Shown here: positions 34,453-46,174 of the stretch, in pieces
How positions within the stretch are numbered: position 1 is the stretch's first letter
Layout of the letters: each line of letters opens with the position of its first letter
Assembly: GCA_019096195.1 (NCBI GenBank)
Contig: JAGTXK010000094.1
Span: forward strand, 1 to 64,000
DNA from: Boletus sp. NGJ
Lineage: Eukaryota > Basidiomycota > Agaricomycetes > Boletales > Boletaceae
DNA: 64,000 bases
Reading direction: 5' to 3'
Notes under the pieces: model-generated
Databases searched by the model: none
Seen by the model: the letters and a program-made list of their open reading frames with translations, nothing else
Told to the model about the DNA's origin: nothing
Program-made: the position numbers and the translations under genes

Positions 34453-36566
34453 TCACAACCTGATACCAAGGTTGACATGTACCCCTTTTATGTTGGTGTA
34501 GTTGTCCAAAGCATACTCGCTCAGTTCTCTTCCTATACCCGACTGCTTGAACCCTCCGAAAGGCATCTGAATTTCGGTCTGGTTGGTGAAGTTGACCTGT
34601 TATCGCATCGGTCCGTGTCAGTTACGTGTAAGCAAAGGAAGAAACGAGAGTGAGAATGGAGTTTTAGGAAAGAATGCGCGAGGGATTCACGTACCCACAT
34701 ATTACCTGCCTCTAGGGCATGTGCAATACGCAACCCTCTCTCAATATCTTTCGTGAATACAGCCGCTGCAAGGCCGTACGTCGTGTTGTTGGCTTCCTCG
34801 ACCACCTCTGTACATGCATCGTCAGTGGTTTAGCGCCAGGTGTTAGGCACAGCATGGCACTAGCAAAGGAGTATGTACCTTCTTCGGTCTTGAACCTGAG
34901 GACACACGCGACGGGTCCAAAGATCTCCTCCCGTACGATCTTCATCTGTGGTTGACACTGCGTGAAGATGGTCGGCTGGATAAAATATCCCTCGTCTCCG
35001 ATACGCTTTCCGCCTAGGTGCACCGTTGCACCATCAGCTTTACCGGATTCGATATAACCCATGATGCGCTGGTTCCGAGCCGGTGGAGATTAAAGGGCAC
35101 GGCTCTAAAGTCAGGGCAGAGAAAAATATACCTCGAATTGGGTCTTGGACACTTGAGGTCCTTGGTAGGTTTCTTCCTCGAACGGATCGCCCACCTTGAT
35201 CGCAAGCGTTTTCTCCGTGAACTGTTTGAGGAACTCGTCGTAGATCCCCTCCTGTACGAATATCCGCGACCCAGCCGAACAGTTCTGACCATGGTTGAAG
35301 CTACGAAATAACAACAGGTCCAATCTCCACCATGAACCTAGAAAGACAATGATCACGCACTAGATCCCGTGAATAGCCCATTTGACGGCCTGTTCCAAAT
35401 CGGCATCGTCAAAGATGATGTTGGGACTCTTTCCCCCGAGTTCCAGGGTAACAGGCTTGAGGTTGCTTTTGGCAGCAGCTTCCATGATCTTGCGACCTGT
35501 GAGAGTGCTGCCGGTGAAGGCGACTTTACCGATGATGGGGTGCTCGGAGATGGCTTGACCGGCAGTAGCACCGTACCCGTTGACGATGTTGATGACACCT
35601 GGGGGGAACCCAGCTTCTTCGATGAGGGTTGTGAAGAGAAGAGCGGACAGTGGGGTGAGTTCGGAGGGTTTGAGGATGATGGTGTTGCCTGTTGCAAGGG
35701 CAGGTGCGATCTTGAGCGAGAGGGAGAACACTATCTTAACGAGGTTAGGAGAAGGTGTGATCAAGAGGAGAGATATTCTGACTTGGTACGTTCCACGGAA
35801 TGATTTGGCCCTATGAAAAGGTGAGTCGTAGCTGGAGGAACACGCAAAGGAGGGATGGGGAAACAAACCACAACACCTATGGGTTCGTGGCGAGTATACG
35901 ACAGCTTCTTGTCATTCGTCTGTAGATAGCCAATTGGGATGAGTAAGGGAAGCGTGGTCGATTGGTGAGCCCACCTCGATCGTCTTTCCATTGATCTTGT
36001 CGGCCCAACCAGCGTAGTATCTCATGACAGCGATACCACCTTTGTTATCCCCCCGGTATGCAGTCTTGTAAGCCTTGCCTACCAAGAAGCCTTAGTCTCA
36101 TTTTACTGAAAAACTAGTGTCACAAGCGTACCATTGGCAAGGGCATCCAGAGCAGCAAATTGTTCAATGTGCTGTTCCATAAGGCCAGCCAGCTTGAACA
36201 GGAGCCTCCCGCGCTCTGTGCCGGGGACTTTGAGTCCCCAAGAAGTCTTGTAGGCTTTCTGCGCAGCCTGCGCTGCAATGTCGATGTCGGCTTTTGTGCC
36301 GGCCGCAATGGAAGTGATGACCTTTCCTGTCGCTGGTCATAACGTCAGTCAACCGTCAACCACGAAACGGAAAGGCAGACATGGATTAACGACTCTGGAC
36401 AAGAATTAGCACGAGCATCGAATGTGAGAATCAAAATCGTGACACACTCGATTGATCCACCTTCCACAGGATCTACGTGCTTTCCATTAATATAGAGTCC
36501 CAGCGGGATCGTGATAGTCCCTTTGTACGTTGGTGTCTCGAATGTCTTGGTGAAGGTAGCCGGCAT
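34453..36566 (-). CDS. NAD(P)+-dependent aldehyde dehydrogenase
   Basis: Eleven exons on the minus strand: 36566-36448, 36394-36381, 36332-36132, 36078-35975, 35919-35869, 35810-35790, 35734-35361, 35300-35132, 35068-34879, 34807-34695 and 34596-34453. They sum to exactly 1,500 bases, encoding 499 residues, the usual class 1/2 ALDH length. Motifs: [22 protein letters not shown], the catalytic Glu in ELGGKSPN, the catalytic Cys in [19 protein letters not shown], and PFGGFKQSG near the end, finishing VHVNLGIRL. The enzyme oxidises aldehydes to acids in the cytosol (no targeting signal seen), for instance acetaldehyde from ethanol; the true substrate is unknown. Two exons are tiny (14 and 21 bases). 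The gene is intact, and its 3' end touches the AT-rich island. Confidence 0.95.
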
Positions 36567-36634
36567 CTCGTGAATCGCAAAAATGTGAACAAAGGATAAG
36601 AGAGAGAGAACAAGTCAGTAGGGGAGGTGACAGC

Positions 36635-36642
36635 TACTTATA
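36635..36642 (-). promoter_or_regulatory. TATA box of the aldehyde dehydrogenase gene
   Basis: TATAAGTA on the minus strand lies about 70 bases upstream of the ATG at 36566, followed by a CT-rich leader typical of well-expressed fungal genes. Confidence 0.5.
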
Positions 36643-36739
36643 GCTGATGGAGGAGCGTGAGCCTCGTCAGGTGCTTTGGGTGCCATCGTGGATACTTCAA
36701 TACTATACTTACTTGTCATCCAAGAATATATTTTCCGCC

Positions 36740-37097
36740 ATGGCTCCGTCACGAGGCGGCCCGCCAAGTGCCGCGGCGCAACTTGAAGGAACTCGGGCCT
36801 CCTTGGAGGAACGATTGTTCGTTACTATTGAGACCACGTTGCGAGTCTGTAACGAGGTCAAAACTTGCCTGTCAGTGCTTTCCGTTTGTCGCTACATAGA
36901 ACATAAATTTCCATACTAGACGGAAGATGTTGGTGCCAAAGAACAGAGAATATAGTACTAGTAGGCGCCGGAACCAATGTTATCACCTGCCACAGGCACT
37001 GAATCAGCATGATGGGACGAACTTCTCGCTCGCCGCTGCCTACCAGTCTCAGGGACCCGTTTGCCTCCCGAGAGCATGTTTGTTGTGTGCTTCTTGA
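36740..37097 (+). CDS. Doubtful two-exon small protein
   Basis: A frame from the ATG at 36740 (MAPSRGGPPSAAAQLEG, then SLEERLFVTIETTLRV) runs to a GT at 36871. An AG at 36919 would join it in frame to a second open stretch ending in TGA at 37095-37097, giving about 102 residues. The first exon has a plausible amphipathic helix; no family is recognised. A minus-strand frame covers 37293-36958, so coding is not certain. Confidence 0.25.
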
Positions 37098-38088
37098 AAG
37101 AGTCCAGCGCCACGGCCCTCTCGCTGCTGGTCCGGACGGCCGATACTAATAGTAGTACAGTATCATTCACTGCTGACAAGCACTCGGCCGAAACTGTTCG
37201 CATTCTGCCGGACACTGCCGGAAACCAGTTCGTTCCGCCGCCCTCCATTGAACAGTAACAACAAGAGTCGAACATCTTTATCATCCGAGCCAACTCATCA
37301 ACCTAATTTTCGAGACTATCACACTTGCCTGGAAGGGTGGCATCGACTTAGGCATTATCGATGTGCCTGGCTATGGTTGTACCTTCGGACAAACGCAAGT
37401 CTGGCACTGGCATTCTTCACCGCCTGGCACTGAATAATCTAGATGGTGACACGTGGAGCAAACGTGGAGTTTACTTGGTTCTGCTGCTTCTTCGTGCCAC
37501 AGACACCTGGTACCCGACACCACACCGTCGAATAGCCCATGCTATAGTGCACGTGTTGAATCCTAGTTAGGGAGGCATCCGAGCACTCGGATGCACAGTG
37601 CTCTCCGTGCATTATATCCTGAGTTGTTTAACTGGGTCTTACCAGTTAGGTGTTCTCATCCCAGGTTTTGTCCTTTGCGGGGTGGTCGTAATCGCAGGAT
37701 GTTGACTCGTGGTAACAGTCGATAGGAAGGAGGTATCGCAGTGTATATCATGGTGCAGTGGAGGTTCTGTAAGGGTTCGCTGCAGTCAGCTCGTGGCATG
37801 CCCAATATCCAACTACAACGAGTAGAGTTCGCAACGTAAAGTTTGGTGGAGTCATTGTGGGCGTAAGTTTCCAAGGTTATACAGCTCGTTGGTCACATTG
37901 CTGATTCTGCAGATTCGAGGGTTGCCCGATCGAGCGCAACGCTGATCATCGTGATATATAAGATCGACTTCTTATTCGCCACCCCCTTGCACGCGTGTTC
38001 AACCTCCTGTGCACTCCCACCATCTTCAAAACCCGTCCCCGCGTCGCTTTGAGCCGCACTCGATCTTGCTTTCTGCGGAACACCCCAA
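37098..38088. other. Intergenic region upstream of the helicase gene
   Basis: No gene was recognised. A few open frames of about 60 codons overlap on both strands without family resemblance. The last 150 bases form the promoter and leader of the helicase gene. Confidence 0.5.
37955..37962 (+). promoter_or_regulatory. TATA box of the helicase gene
   Basis: TATATAAG lies about 130 bases upstream of the ATG at 38089, followed by a C- and T-rich leader. The pseudogene copy has no equally clear element in the matching place. Confidence 0.5.
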
Positions 38089-41000
38089 ATGAACCAGGCT
38101 CGCGCTAATCAGCTCAACAAACGCTTCTACGATGTCTTGCATGGCAAGGTCCCGCTGGAGCCTCGTAACTCTCGCCTTTTCCTCGAGGCCATTTGTGCCC
38201 AGGAAGACACCGCAAAGTGTGTGGACAGTCTTGTTTCGAGTCAGCATGGACTACCTTCCATCCAAAATGCTATGCGCTTCGATCTCTCTCCGCCGTTCCT
38301 CAATGGTCACGCCACCAGTACCCTTGAGTACTTACTATGCGCCGCTAACCTCGGTGGAGGTGTGCTAGATCACATCCTTTTCACTATCGTGGAACCTCCT
38401 ATTTTCTGGTCGCCATTCGCGCAGGGATTTGAGGCGGGGGCGTTGACGGAGAAAGCTCAGCTCGTCTTCGCAAAACTTCTAGATAGGCTGATCGCTCTCA
38501 AGGACAAAAATGCCTCTCCATATAGAGAGCTCGCCTCACGGTCATCTATTATCAACAAGCTGGTCGAATCATCTGAGCACGAGGTGCGGCAGATTGCTCA
38601 CCACATCAATCACGTCCTCGCTGCCTTTGCTTCCGGTGGTACTCTTGGCGATTCGTGTGGCCCCGGGGGCCGACATGACAACGACCTTCCGAATTTTCGC
38701 GACATTGCCATCCTCCCTACAGCTGATGAGATTCTTAGCACTCAGCCCCCTTTCATCAGATCCGCTTCTGTTTTGGATGATCCAGGGGCGTCCGACACTC
38801 GCGTCGCGGATTATTTGGACAATACCTTTCGCATGCTCAGGGAAGATATGATTTATGACATGCGTGAAGAGCTTCAAATTGCGCTGAAGAAGAAACCTGG
38901 GCGGCATCGCGGTCTCCACATTAACGGGCTCTCCATGGTCGATGTGTACACTGGCTCGCAGGATAGAGGCTCCCGTTGGGGACTCGTCCTTCAATGCCAT
39001 CACGACTTCCAACAGCTCCAAGGGTTAAAGGATTTTGATGATAGGAAAAAATTCCTCTCGGACGATCCTGGGTTCAAGATTCTTAGACACCAGTCACTCG
39101 CTTGTCTTATTGCAGATGAAGATATCATTTCCTTCGCTACTGTTCTCCGCGTGGATGATCTACTCGCCCAGAAGCCCCCCAAGATCGTCCTCCAGCTAGA
39201 AGGCGAAGCCAGCACGTCCAAAACCCTCTTTCGTTTAAGCACTGCCATGCACGCACGGCTGCTTCAGATCGATACTGCCTTGTTTGCATACGAACCTATT
39301 CTTAAAGCACTTAAGAACATGCAGCTTGTTCCTCTGTCGGATGAGTTATTGTTCTGGAACGAGGGGGAGACACTTCCACCGCCCCACACACAGGTTGACG
39401 AAGTCGTACAGCGGCTCTCAGACAACCCCTCCGCGGACCTCCAGTCGATCCTTGCGATGTCCAAATCGGTCCAACTCGATTCCTCTCAAGCAGAATCACT
39501 CCTTGCTGGATTATGCCAGCGTGTAGCATTGATACAAGGGCCCCCAGGTGCGTATTCGCTTTTCAACCATTCAACCGGATGTGCATTCTCATCTACGTTG
39601 TATATTAGGTACTGGGAAGTCTTTCATTGGTGCTCTTCTCGCTAAAGCGATCCACGAGCACACATCTCAAACGATCCTCGTTGTGTGTTACACCAATCAC
39701 GCTCTTGATCAATTCCTCGACGATCTTATGGGGATAGGTATTGCTGCTAACTCGATTGTTCGTATCGGTGGACGCGCAAGCGCGACCGTGCAGCACCTCT
39801 CGCTACAGTCCCAGGAACGCGTCAAACACCCACGCTCTAAAGCGGAGTGGACCCTCATCGAACAAGCCAAGTCCAGGTCTGCCTTTTTGGTGGACCGTTT
39901 ACAGAGCTCTTTCCAAGCACTTGCGAAAGCAGACAGAGCGATCTCGCTCGACGACATACTCACTCACATTGAATTCGAAGACTCTGAGTTCTGGGATGCG
40001 TTCCAGGTTCCGTCGGAGCCTGACGGATTGCAGATCATGAGGAAGGGGAAAAAGATACAGCAGGATTATCTCCTATGGCAATGGTCGAAAGGGTGGGATG
40101 CCGGAATATTCAAGAACTACCCCACAGTACGTGATGCGGCAACGATCTGGAGCATGGATTTGCCCTCTCGTCAAGCGTTTCTCGCCAGGTGGAAGGGAGA
40201 CATCATGAAGGGTGTCGTTGCAGATATATGCAACGTTGGCAGGGATTATAATAACGCTCAAGATGAATTGACTCGCAGATTCGGAGAATCTACAGTGGCG
40301 TTGTTGAAACAAAAGAGGATTATCGGGTGTACGACCACTGGGGCTGCCAAGTATGCGGAGGATCTTGCCGCGGTTAGTCCGGATGTGTTGCTCGTCGAAG
40401 AAGCTGGCGAAATCCTGGAGAGTCATATTCTGACGGCTTTGGGCGAAAAGACGAACCAGATGATCCTCATTGGTGACCACAAGTATGTATTGCTTTCGCG
40501 CAGTGCGACATACCTGAATGCTCATACCCACTCTAGACAACTTCGCCCGAAAGTCAACAACTATCAATTGACGGTTGAGAAAGGAGAAGGGTTTGATCTT
40601 AATAGATCGCTCTTTGAACGCCTCGTATTGAAGGAATTCCCTCATCAAACTCTGACGACGCAGCACCGTATGAGGCCTGAGATTTCCGCGTTCATCCGAG
40701 AGCTGACCTATCCCGAGCTCATCGACCACCCAAGTACAAAAAACAGGCCCGATATTTGTGGTGTTCAATCTAACATCATCTTCGTCAATCATGCACATCC
40801 CGAGGATGAAGAGACACGAATCGCGGATCGCAGGGACGCTGGGTCCACGTCATCAAAGCAGAACACGTACGAGGCCGAGATGGTCCTCAAGATTGTGCGT
40901 TACCTCAAACTACAAGGATACAAGAACACGGACATGGTCGTCCTGACCCCGTATTTGGGCCAACTGTTCAAACTCCGTGAAGCGTTGCAGAACGAACACG

Positions 41001-42110
41001 ACCCAACTTTGAATGATTTGGATGCCAACGACCTGCAGAAGGCTGGGTTACTGGGTCAAACAGGCCCGGTCGCTACTAAGGCTCACCAGGCTGGGATACG
41101 ATTGGCGACCATCGGTAAGGTTTCTATAAAGTATGACGTTCGATGTATGTAACAACCTCAATAGATAATTACCAGGGCGAAGAGAGCAAGATTGTCATTG
41201 CCAGTTTGACCCGGTCAAATCCTAACAACAGCATCGGATTCATGCATTCCCCTGAACGTCTCAATGTCCTGCTCTCTCGTGCACGGGACGGATTGATTCT
41301 GATCGGAAACTCGCACACGTTCCTCAACTCCAAGAGAGGGGCTGGCCTTTGGGAGGAGTTTTTTTCGATGCTAAACAGAGAACGGTATCTCTACGATGGC
41401 TTCCCGATCAAGTGTCAGAAACACCCCGCAAGGACTGTGATCCTCACGCAACCCGGAGAGTTTGACAGTCGATCCCCTGACGGCGGATGCACAGATCCCT
41501 GGTAAGTCTCATCGAGTTCTCCGTTTCAATTCCCCATTTCACTCACTACCTCGCTAGTGGTGTGCTTTTGAAGTGCCAACTCCACGCGTGTCCGAAGAAA
41601 TGCCACCCACTAAGATCAGCTCCTGGCCAGCCTGACGTCCATTCCTCTATGCTGTGTATGCACCAGTCCAAGGAGAAGTGCCCCATTGGCGTGCATACGA
41701 TGTCCTGGAAGTGTCACCAGGGGCGTCCCGCAACTTGTTCCTCATGCGATCGTCTGGCCAAGGCTCTCGAGAAGCAGGCTAAATTGGATATAAAGGCTCA
41801 AGAGGAACGTGACAAAGCGCAGCGCGAGTACGACATGAAAATGACTGAACTTCAGGCGAAACTGCAGTACCAGCAGGAGGCGTTGAACGACATCCAGGCA
41901 CAGAAGGACAGGGAGAACGAGCTCAAGCAAAAGGAGAAGGATATCGAGGATGTGAAGCATCAGATCCGAGATGCCGAGAATGCGGCGAAACAGGCGGCAG
42001 CGAAGGCCAAGGTGTCGTCTCAGAATCCCCCCCAAGGCGCTGCCAATGGTCCCACTTTCCAATGCACCCGCACCACCTCGTCCCATGTTCCCGTCTCCTG
42101 CGAGAGATAA
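38089..42110 (+). CDS. ZNFX1/Hrr1-like SF1 RNA helicase with NFX1-type cysteine cluster
   Basis: Exons 38089-39547, 39609-40482, 40537-41114, 41165-41501 and 41558-42110 give about 1,266 residues. The N-terminal domain carries the ZNFX1 hallmarks NFRDIAILPT and YLDNTFRMLREDM (residues about 205-265). The UPF1-like SF1 motor follows: Walker A GPPGTGKS (about 484), VVCYTNHALDQFLDDL (Ia), LLVEEAGEI (II), LIGDHKQLRP (III), QHRMRPEIS (IV), DNYQGEESKIVIASLTRS (V) and ERLNVLLSRARDGLILIGN (VI). A Cys/His cluster (CGVLLKC...CPKKCH...C) and a long coiled coil follow. Relatives act in small-RNA silencing (fission yeast Hrr1, worm ZNFX-1) and antiviral RNA sensing (human ZNFX1). The frame ends at a TAA inside GATAAG, where a +1 frame opens the AAA protein, so this may be the first half of one large protein. 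Confidence 0.85.
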
Positions 42111-45100
42111 GTGGGAGGATCAGAAGCGTGTCGATGGGGCGCAAAATGACGCCATTGACAAGATCATGGACATGACTGGGCTCGAAGAGGTCAAGGAGAA
42201 GATCTTGCGCGTCAAAGGTAGCCTTGACACGATGCGCCGCCAAGGCGTGCCTATCGATAAGGAGCGTATCAATATTGTTTTACTCGGGAATCCGGGGACA
42301 GGTGCGACGCGTTGTGATGTATGAAGAAAAAAACCACTGATTCCACGTTCTAGGGAAAACCACGGTTGCGAGGCTCTATGCAGAATTCCTCGAGTCCATC
42401 CAGGCACTCCCGGGCAAGGCGTTCCTGGAGACTACGGGTTCCAAACTCTCCTTTGAAGGGGTGCAAGGCGCTCAAAAACTGGTTGATGACGCATTGAAGG
42501 CGGGCGGAGGTGCCATCTTCATCGACGAGGCATATCAACTCGTCAGTGAGCATGATCAGTCTGGAAAACAAGTCTTGGATTTCCTCCTCGCGGAGATGGA
42601 GAACAGGGTTGGCACGCTCGTGTTTATCCTCGCTGGGTACAGCAAAGAGATGGAGAAGTTCTTCGAACATAATCCGGGGTTACCAAGTCGAGTACCCTAT
42701 CAGCTAACGTTCGCGGATTACACCGATAAAGAGCTGCTGTCGATGTTGGAGGATCTCGTTTACAAGCGCTACAGTGGTCGGATGAAAGCCGAAGACGGCA
42801 TCAATGGACTGTACGCTCGCATTGCCGTCAAGCGGTTGGGTCGCGGAAGAGGCAGACCCGGCTTCGGGAACGCCCGTGCGTTGCAGAACATGTTCGCCAA
42901 AGTCCGTGAACGTCAGGCCGACCGAGTCGAGAAAGAGCGCCGGTCAGGAATGCAGGTGGACGATTTCCTCCTGACGAAGGAGGACCTTATTGGACCTGAT
43001 CCGGCTCACGTCCTTCCCAACAGCGCACCTTGGGCGAAGCTCCAGGGATTAATCGGCTTGGAGTCCGTCAAGGACTCTGTACGCCAACTTTTTGAGCTTC
43101 TGCAGACAAATTATCAGCGAGAACTGGCGGAGAAGGAGCCGATGGAGTTCTCTCTCAACCGGGCTTTCCTCGGTTCGCCGGGGACAGGGAAGACGTCAGT
43201 CGCCAAGTTGTATGGCCAGATTCTCGCCGATCTTGGCATGTTGAGCAATGGTGAAGGTGAGGCAACGGGTCCGTCGTATATCATATTTGCGGCGTTAAGA
43301 GTACGTTTTGTCAGTGGTGGTCAAGAATCCGGCAGACTTCGTAGGGGCCCACTTGGGACAATCGGAGAAGAACACAAAGTCGATTCTGGAGAGTACACGA
43401 GGGAAGGTGCTCGTCATCGACGAGGTTCGTTGCATCGTCTGCCTGGGCCAACAGTCTCTGATGAGCGTCTAGGCGTATATGTTGTATAGCAAGAACGCGT
43501 CGGATCCTTACAAGACCTCGGTCATCGACACGATGGTCGCCGAGATCCAAAGTGTTCCCGGTGAAGATCGGTGTGTCCTCCTCCTTGGATATAAGGACCA
43601 GATGGAAGAGATGTTCCAGGTAACGTCGTCGCAGCCTGTGTTCCCACCAAACTTGACACCACCGTCCTCAGAACGTCAATCCTGGGCTTTCTCGACGATT
43701 TTCGATCGAGAACGCCTTCCATTTTGAGGACTTCACGGAACCCCAGCTCATGAAAGTCTTTGAATACAAGCTCAAAGATCAGGATTTGTCTGCTACGGAC
43801 GACGCCAAGGAAGTGGCGCGCGAGCTGCTCAGTCGAATGAAAAACCGCCCCAACTTTGGCAATGCGGGAGAGGTTGAAAATCTGTTAGGACAGGCTAAAG
43901 CGCGGTATCAGAAACGCGTGGCATCAGTTCCTGCTTCCCAAAGGACGGATGTCGTGTTCCAGCCTCGGGATATCGATCCCGATTTCGACAGGGGTCAGAA
44001 CGCGTCTGAAAACCTCGCAAAGATGTTCGCGGATGTCGTGGGTTGCGAGGAAGTCATAAGGAAACTCGACGGGTACCAAAAGATCGCCCGGATGATGAAA
44101 GAAAAGGGTCTGGATATGCGTACTCAGATCCCGAGTAACTTTGTCTTCAAGGGACCACCAGGTGGGTTGTACCCAGTCGAGGATCTGTAAATTACTCACG
44201 CAGAACAGGTACGGGAAAGACGACGACGGCTCGAAAGCTTGGGCAAGTATACTACGACATGGGTTTCCTGGCCTCCAAAGAAGTAGTGGAGTGTTCCGCG
44301 ACCGACTTGGTAGGACAGTACGTCGGGCAAACGGGACCGAAAACGAAAGGAGTATTCGAAAAAGCCCTCGGCAAGGTACTCTTCATTGACGAAGCTTATC
44401 GGCTGAGCGAAGGCCATTTCGCTAAGGAAGCGATGGACGAGATTGTGGGATTGATGACCCACGAGCGCTTCATGAACAAGCTCGTCATTATCCTGGCTGG
44501 CTATGACCACCAGATGAATGAGCTGTTGGCAATCAATCCGGGGCTCTCCAGTCGTTTCTCCGAGGAGATTGTCTTCCAGAATATATCCCCGGAGCAATGT
44601 CTGGAGCTCCTCGATAAGGACCTGCAGAAGAACCGGTTCAAAGTTCCCGAACTCAGCGACAAGGCCTCACCAACCTACGTGGAGATGCAAGGTGTCGTTG
44701 CTCAGATGTCCGCACTTCCGTCTTGGGGTAATGCACGTGATGTTAAGACACTTGGGAAGACGTTGACTCAAAAAGCTTTTGCTAACATGGCTAACAGTGG
44801 GACCTCGGTGTCTCTCTCTGCGGAAGAGGCTCTAAGCGTCATGAAAACGATGCTGCAGGAGCAGCTGGCCCGGCAACGTATAGCTCGCAACGCACCCTCC
44901 TCGAGCTCTATGCCAATGGCAAGTATGAATGGCTCAGCGCCACCACGGCCTTCCATGTCCACATCGACGAATCAGGCGTCCAAGCGTGCTCCGCCGCCTC
45001 CCCCGTCATCTTCGCCCCCGAGCGAGCCGCCCAAACAACCAGGTTTGAAGAACACATCGCGGGCAGACCCATCGACCCGGCAACGCTCCAAACGCCCCCC

Positions 45101-45632
45101 TCCGCCTGCAAAGGAATCGACTGAGGATCAGCCTCTGAATTACAGAGTTGCACGTCGGGATGCCGGGGTCTCTGATGCTGTTTGGAATCAGCTTCAGGCA
45201 GACATCGCGGCAGAGAAGGAGGCGAAGAGGAAAGCCGCAGAAGAAGAACGGCGTCTCGAACAAGAGGTCAAGAAGGCTGAGAAGCAGAACCAAGCTGCGC
45301 GGGCACGGGCGGTGGCACTGGAACATGCTCTGGCCGCGGCCAAGGACAACGTGGAAAAGGAGCGCCGTGAGATCGAACGTCAGCTTGAAGAAGCGCGCCG
45401 TCGCGAAGCGGAGGTGAAAGCCGCAAGGGAAAGGGCCATTGCTGCTCTGAAGAAGAAGCAGCAGGAAGAAGAGGAACAGAGGCGAAAGGAGCTAGAGATG
45501 CAGCGGAAACTTGATCACATGGGTCTTTGTCCCGCGGGATATCATTGGATCAGACAGGGAGAGTGGGTACAGATGTGCGGGTGGTTCACATTTCATCTCG
45601 CATGGCGGACTTGGTATGCATTAGCAACTTGA
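42085..45632 (+). CDS. Triple CbxX/SpoVK-type AAA+ ATPase (possibly fused to the helicase)
   Basis: Exons 42085-42301, 42354-43256, 43315-43424, 43473-43619, 43672-44161 and 44209-45632 encode about 1,096 residues. Three AAA+ modules of the CbbX/SpoVK/EccA type follow one another. Module 1: GNPGTGKTT and AIFIDEAYQL. Module 2: GSPGTGKTS and VLVIDEAYML. Module 3: GPPGTGKTT and VLFIDEAYRL. Each ends with a NPGL-S-R arginine-finger segment, and a Pro-rich linker and Lys/Glu coiled coil complete the protein. Such ATPases remodel protein complexes; the fungal target is unknown. The first ATG in this frame (42085) overlaps the helicase stop by 26 bases in a +1 frame. At the C-terminus, after CPAGYHWIRQGEW, the other frame would give the conserved RCAGGSHF ending, so a small indel near 45565-45575 is likely. 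Confidence 0.82.
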
Positions 45633-46174
45633 ACTGCAGCCCGAACGTTATGCTCGTTGTAGATCGGCGACAACTGCTGAAATAGTCGGATTCTTTGTAT
45701 AGTATATCTACGGTCATCGTAGCGCAAGATTAGTTCCAAAGTTGCCAGTCGGTGCCCACAGAAATTAAGCAGCCCATTTTACATTAATATGTATTCATTG
45801 GCCTCGTCGAAAAAGGGATATACCAGCGAGTGAATAAACAGTGATGCATCATGAAGAAATCCCAAGGCGACAAACTGGAGGTCAGAAAGAAAAAAGTATG
45901 ACGAGACGAGGGGATGCGGCAACACTGTAGCCCAGACATTGAATGGACCCGAGTGGACGTACTTATCCTTACGCTTTGGAATAGGAATAAGAGCCTGTGT
46001 TTTGGTGGGGCTACCAGGACTAGGAAAGATACATGATGGGAGGGAGTTAGAGTCAGGGATCTGACGCAAATGATCACCTGATGATCGCCAATGGCTATCG
46101 CCGTGCACATAAACGCCCGAGGGAGCCATTGATCGCACATCCCACTCACATTCAAGAGGACTCTCAAGCCTGAC
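45633..46174. other. Intergenic region between AAA and SDR genes
   Basis: About 540 bases without a recognisable gene. It probably contains the 3' untranslated region of the AAA gene and the promoter of the SDR gene. Minus-strand open frames here show no family resemblance. Confidence 0.5.

Noticed and set aside
36958-37293. Minus-strand 111-codon frame
   Set aside because: No ATG-proximal promoter, splice partner or family. It overlaps the equally doubtful plus-strand model, so neither is asserted.
40073-40798. 241-codon minus-strand open frame inside the helicase gene
   Set aside because: It lies antisense to strongly conserved helicase motifs, crosses a real intron, and has no family resemblance. 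It is a shadow frame.
42085-45632. Recent bacterial origin of the SpoVK/CbxX-like AAA gene
   Set aside because: The gene has several typical fungal introns at positions shared with its paralog and codon use like its neighbours. The bacterial family name reflects distant homology.
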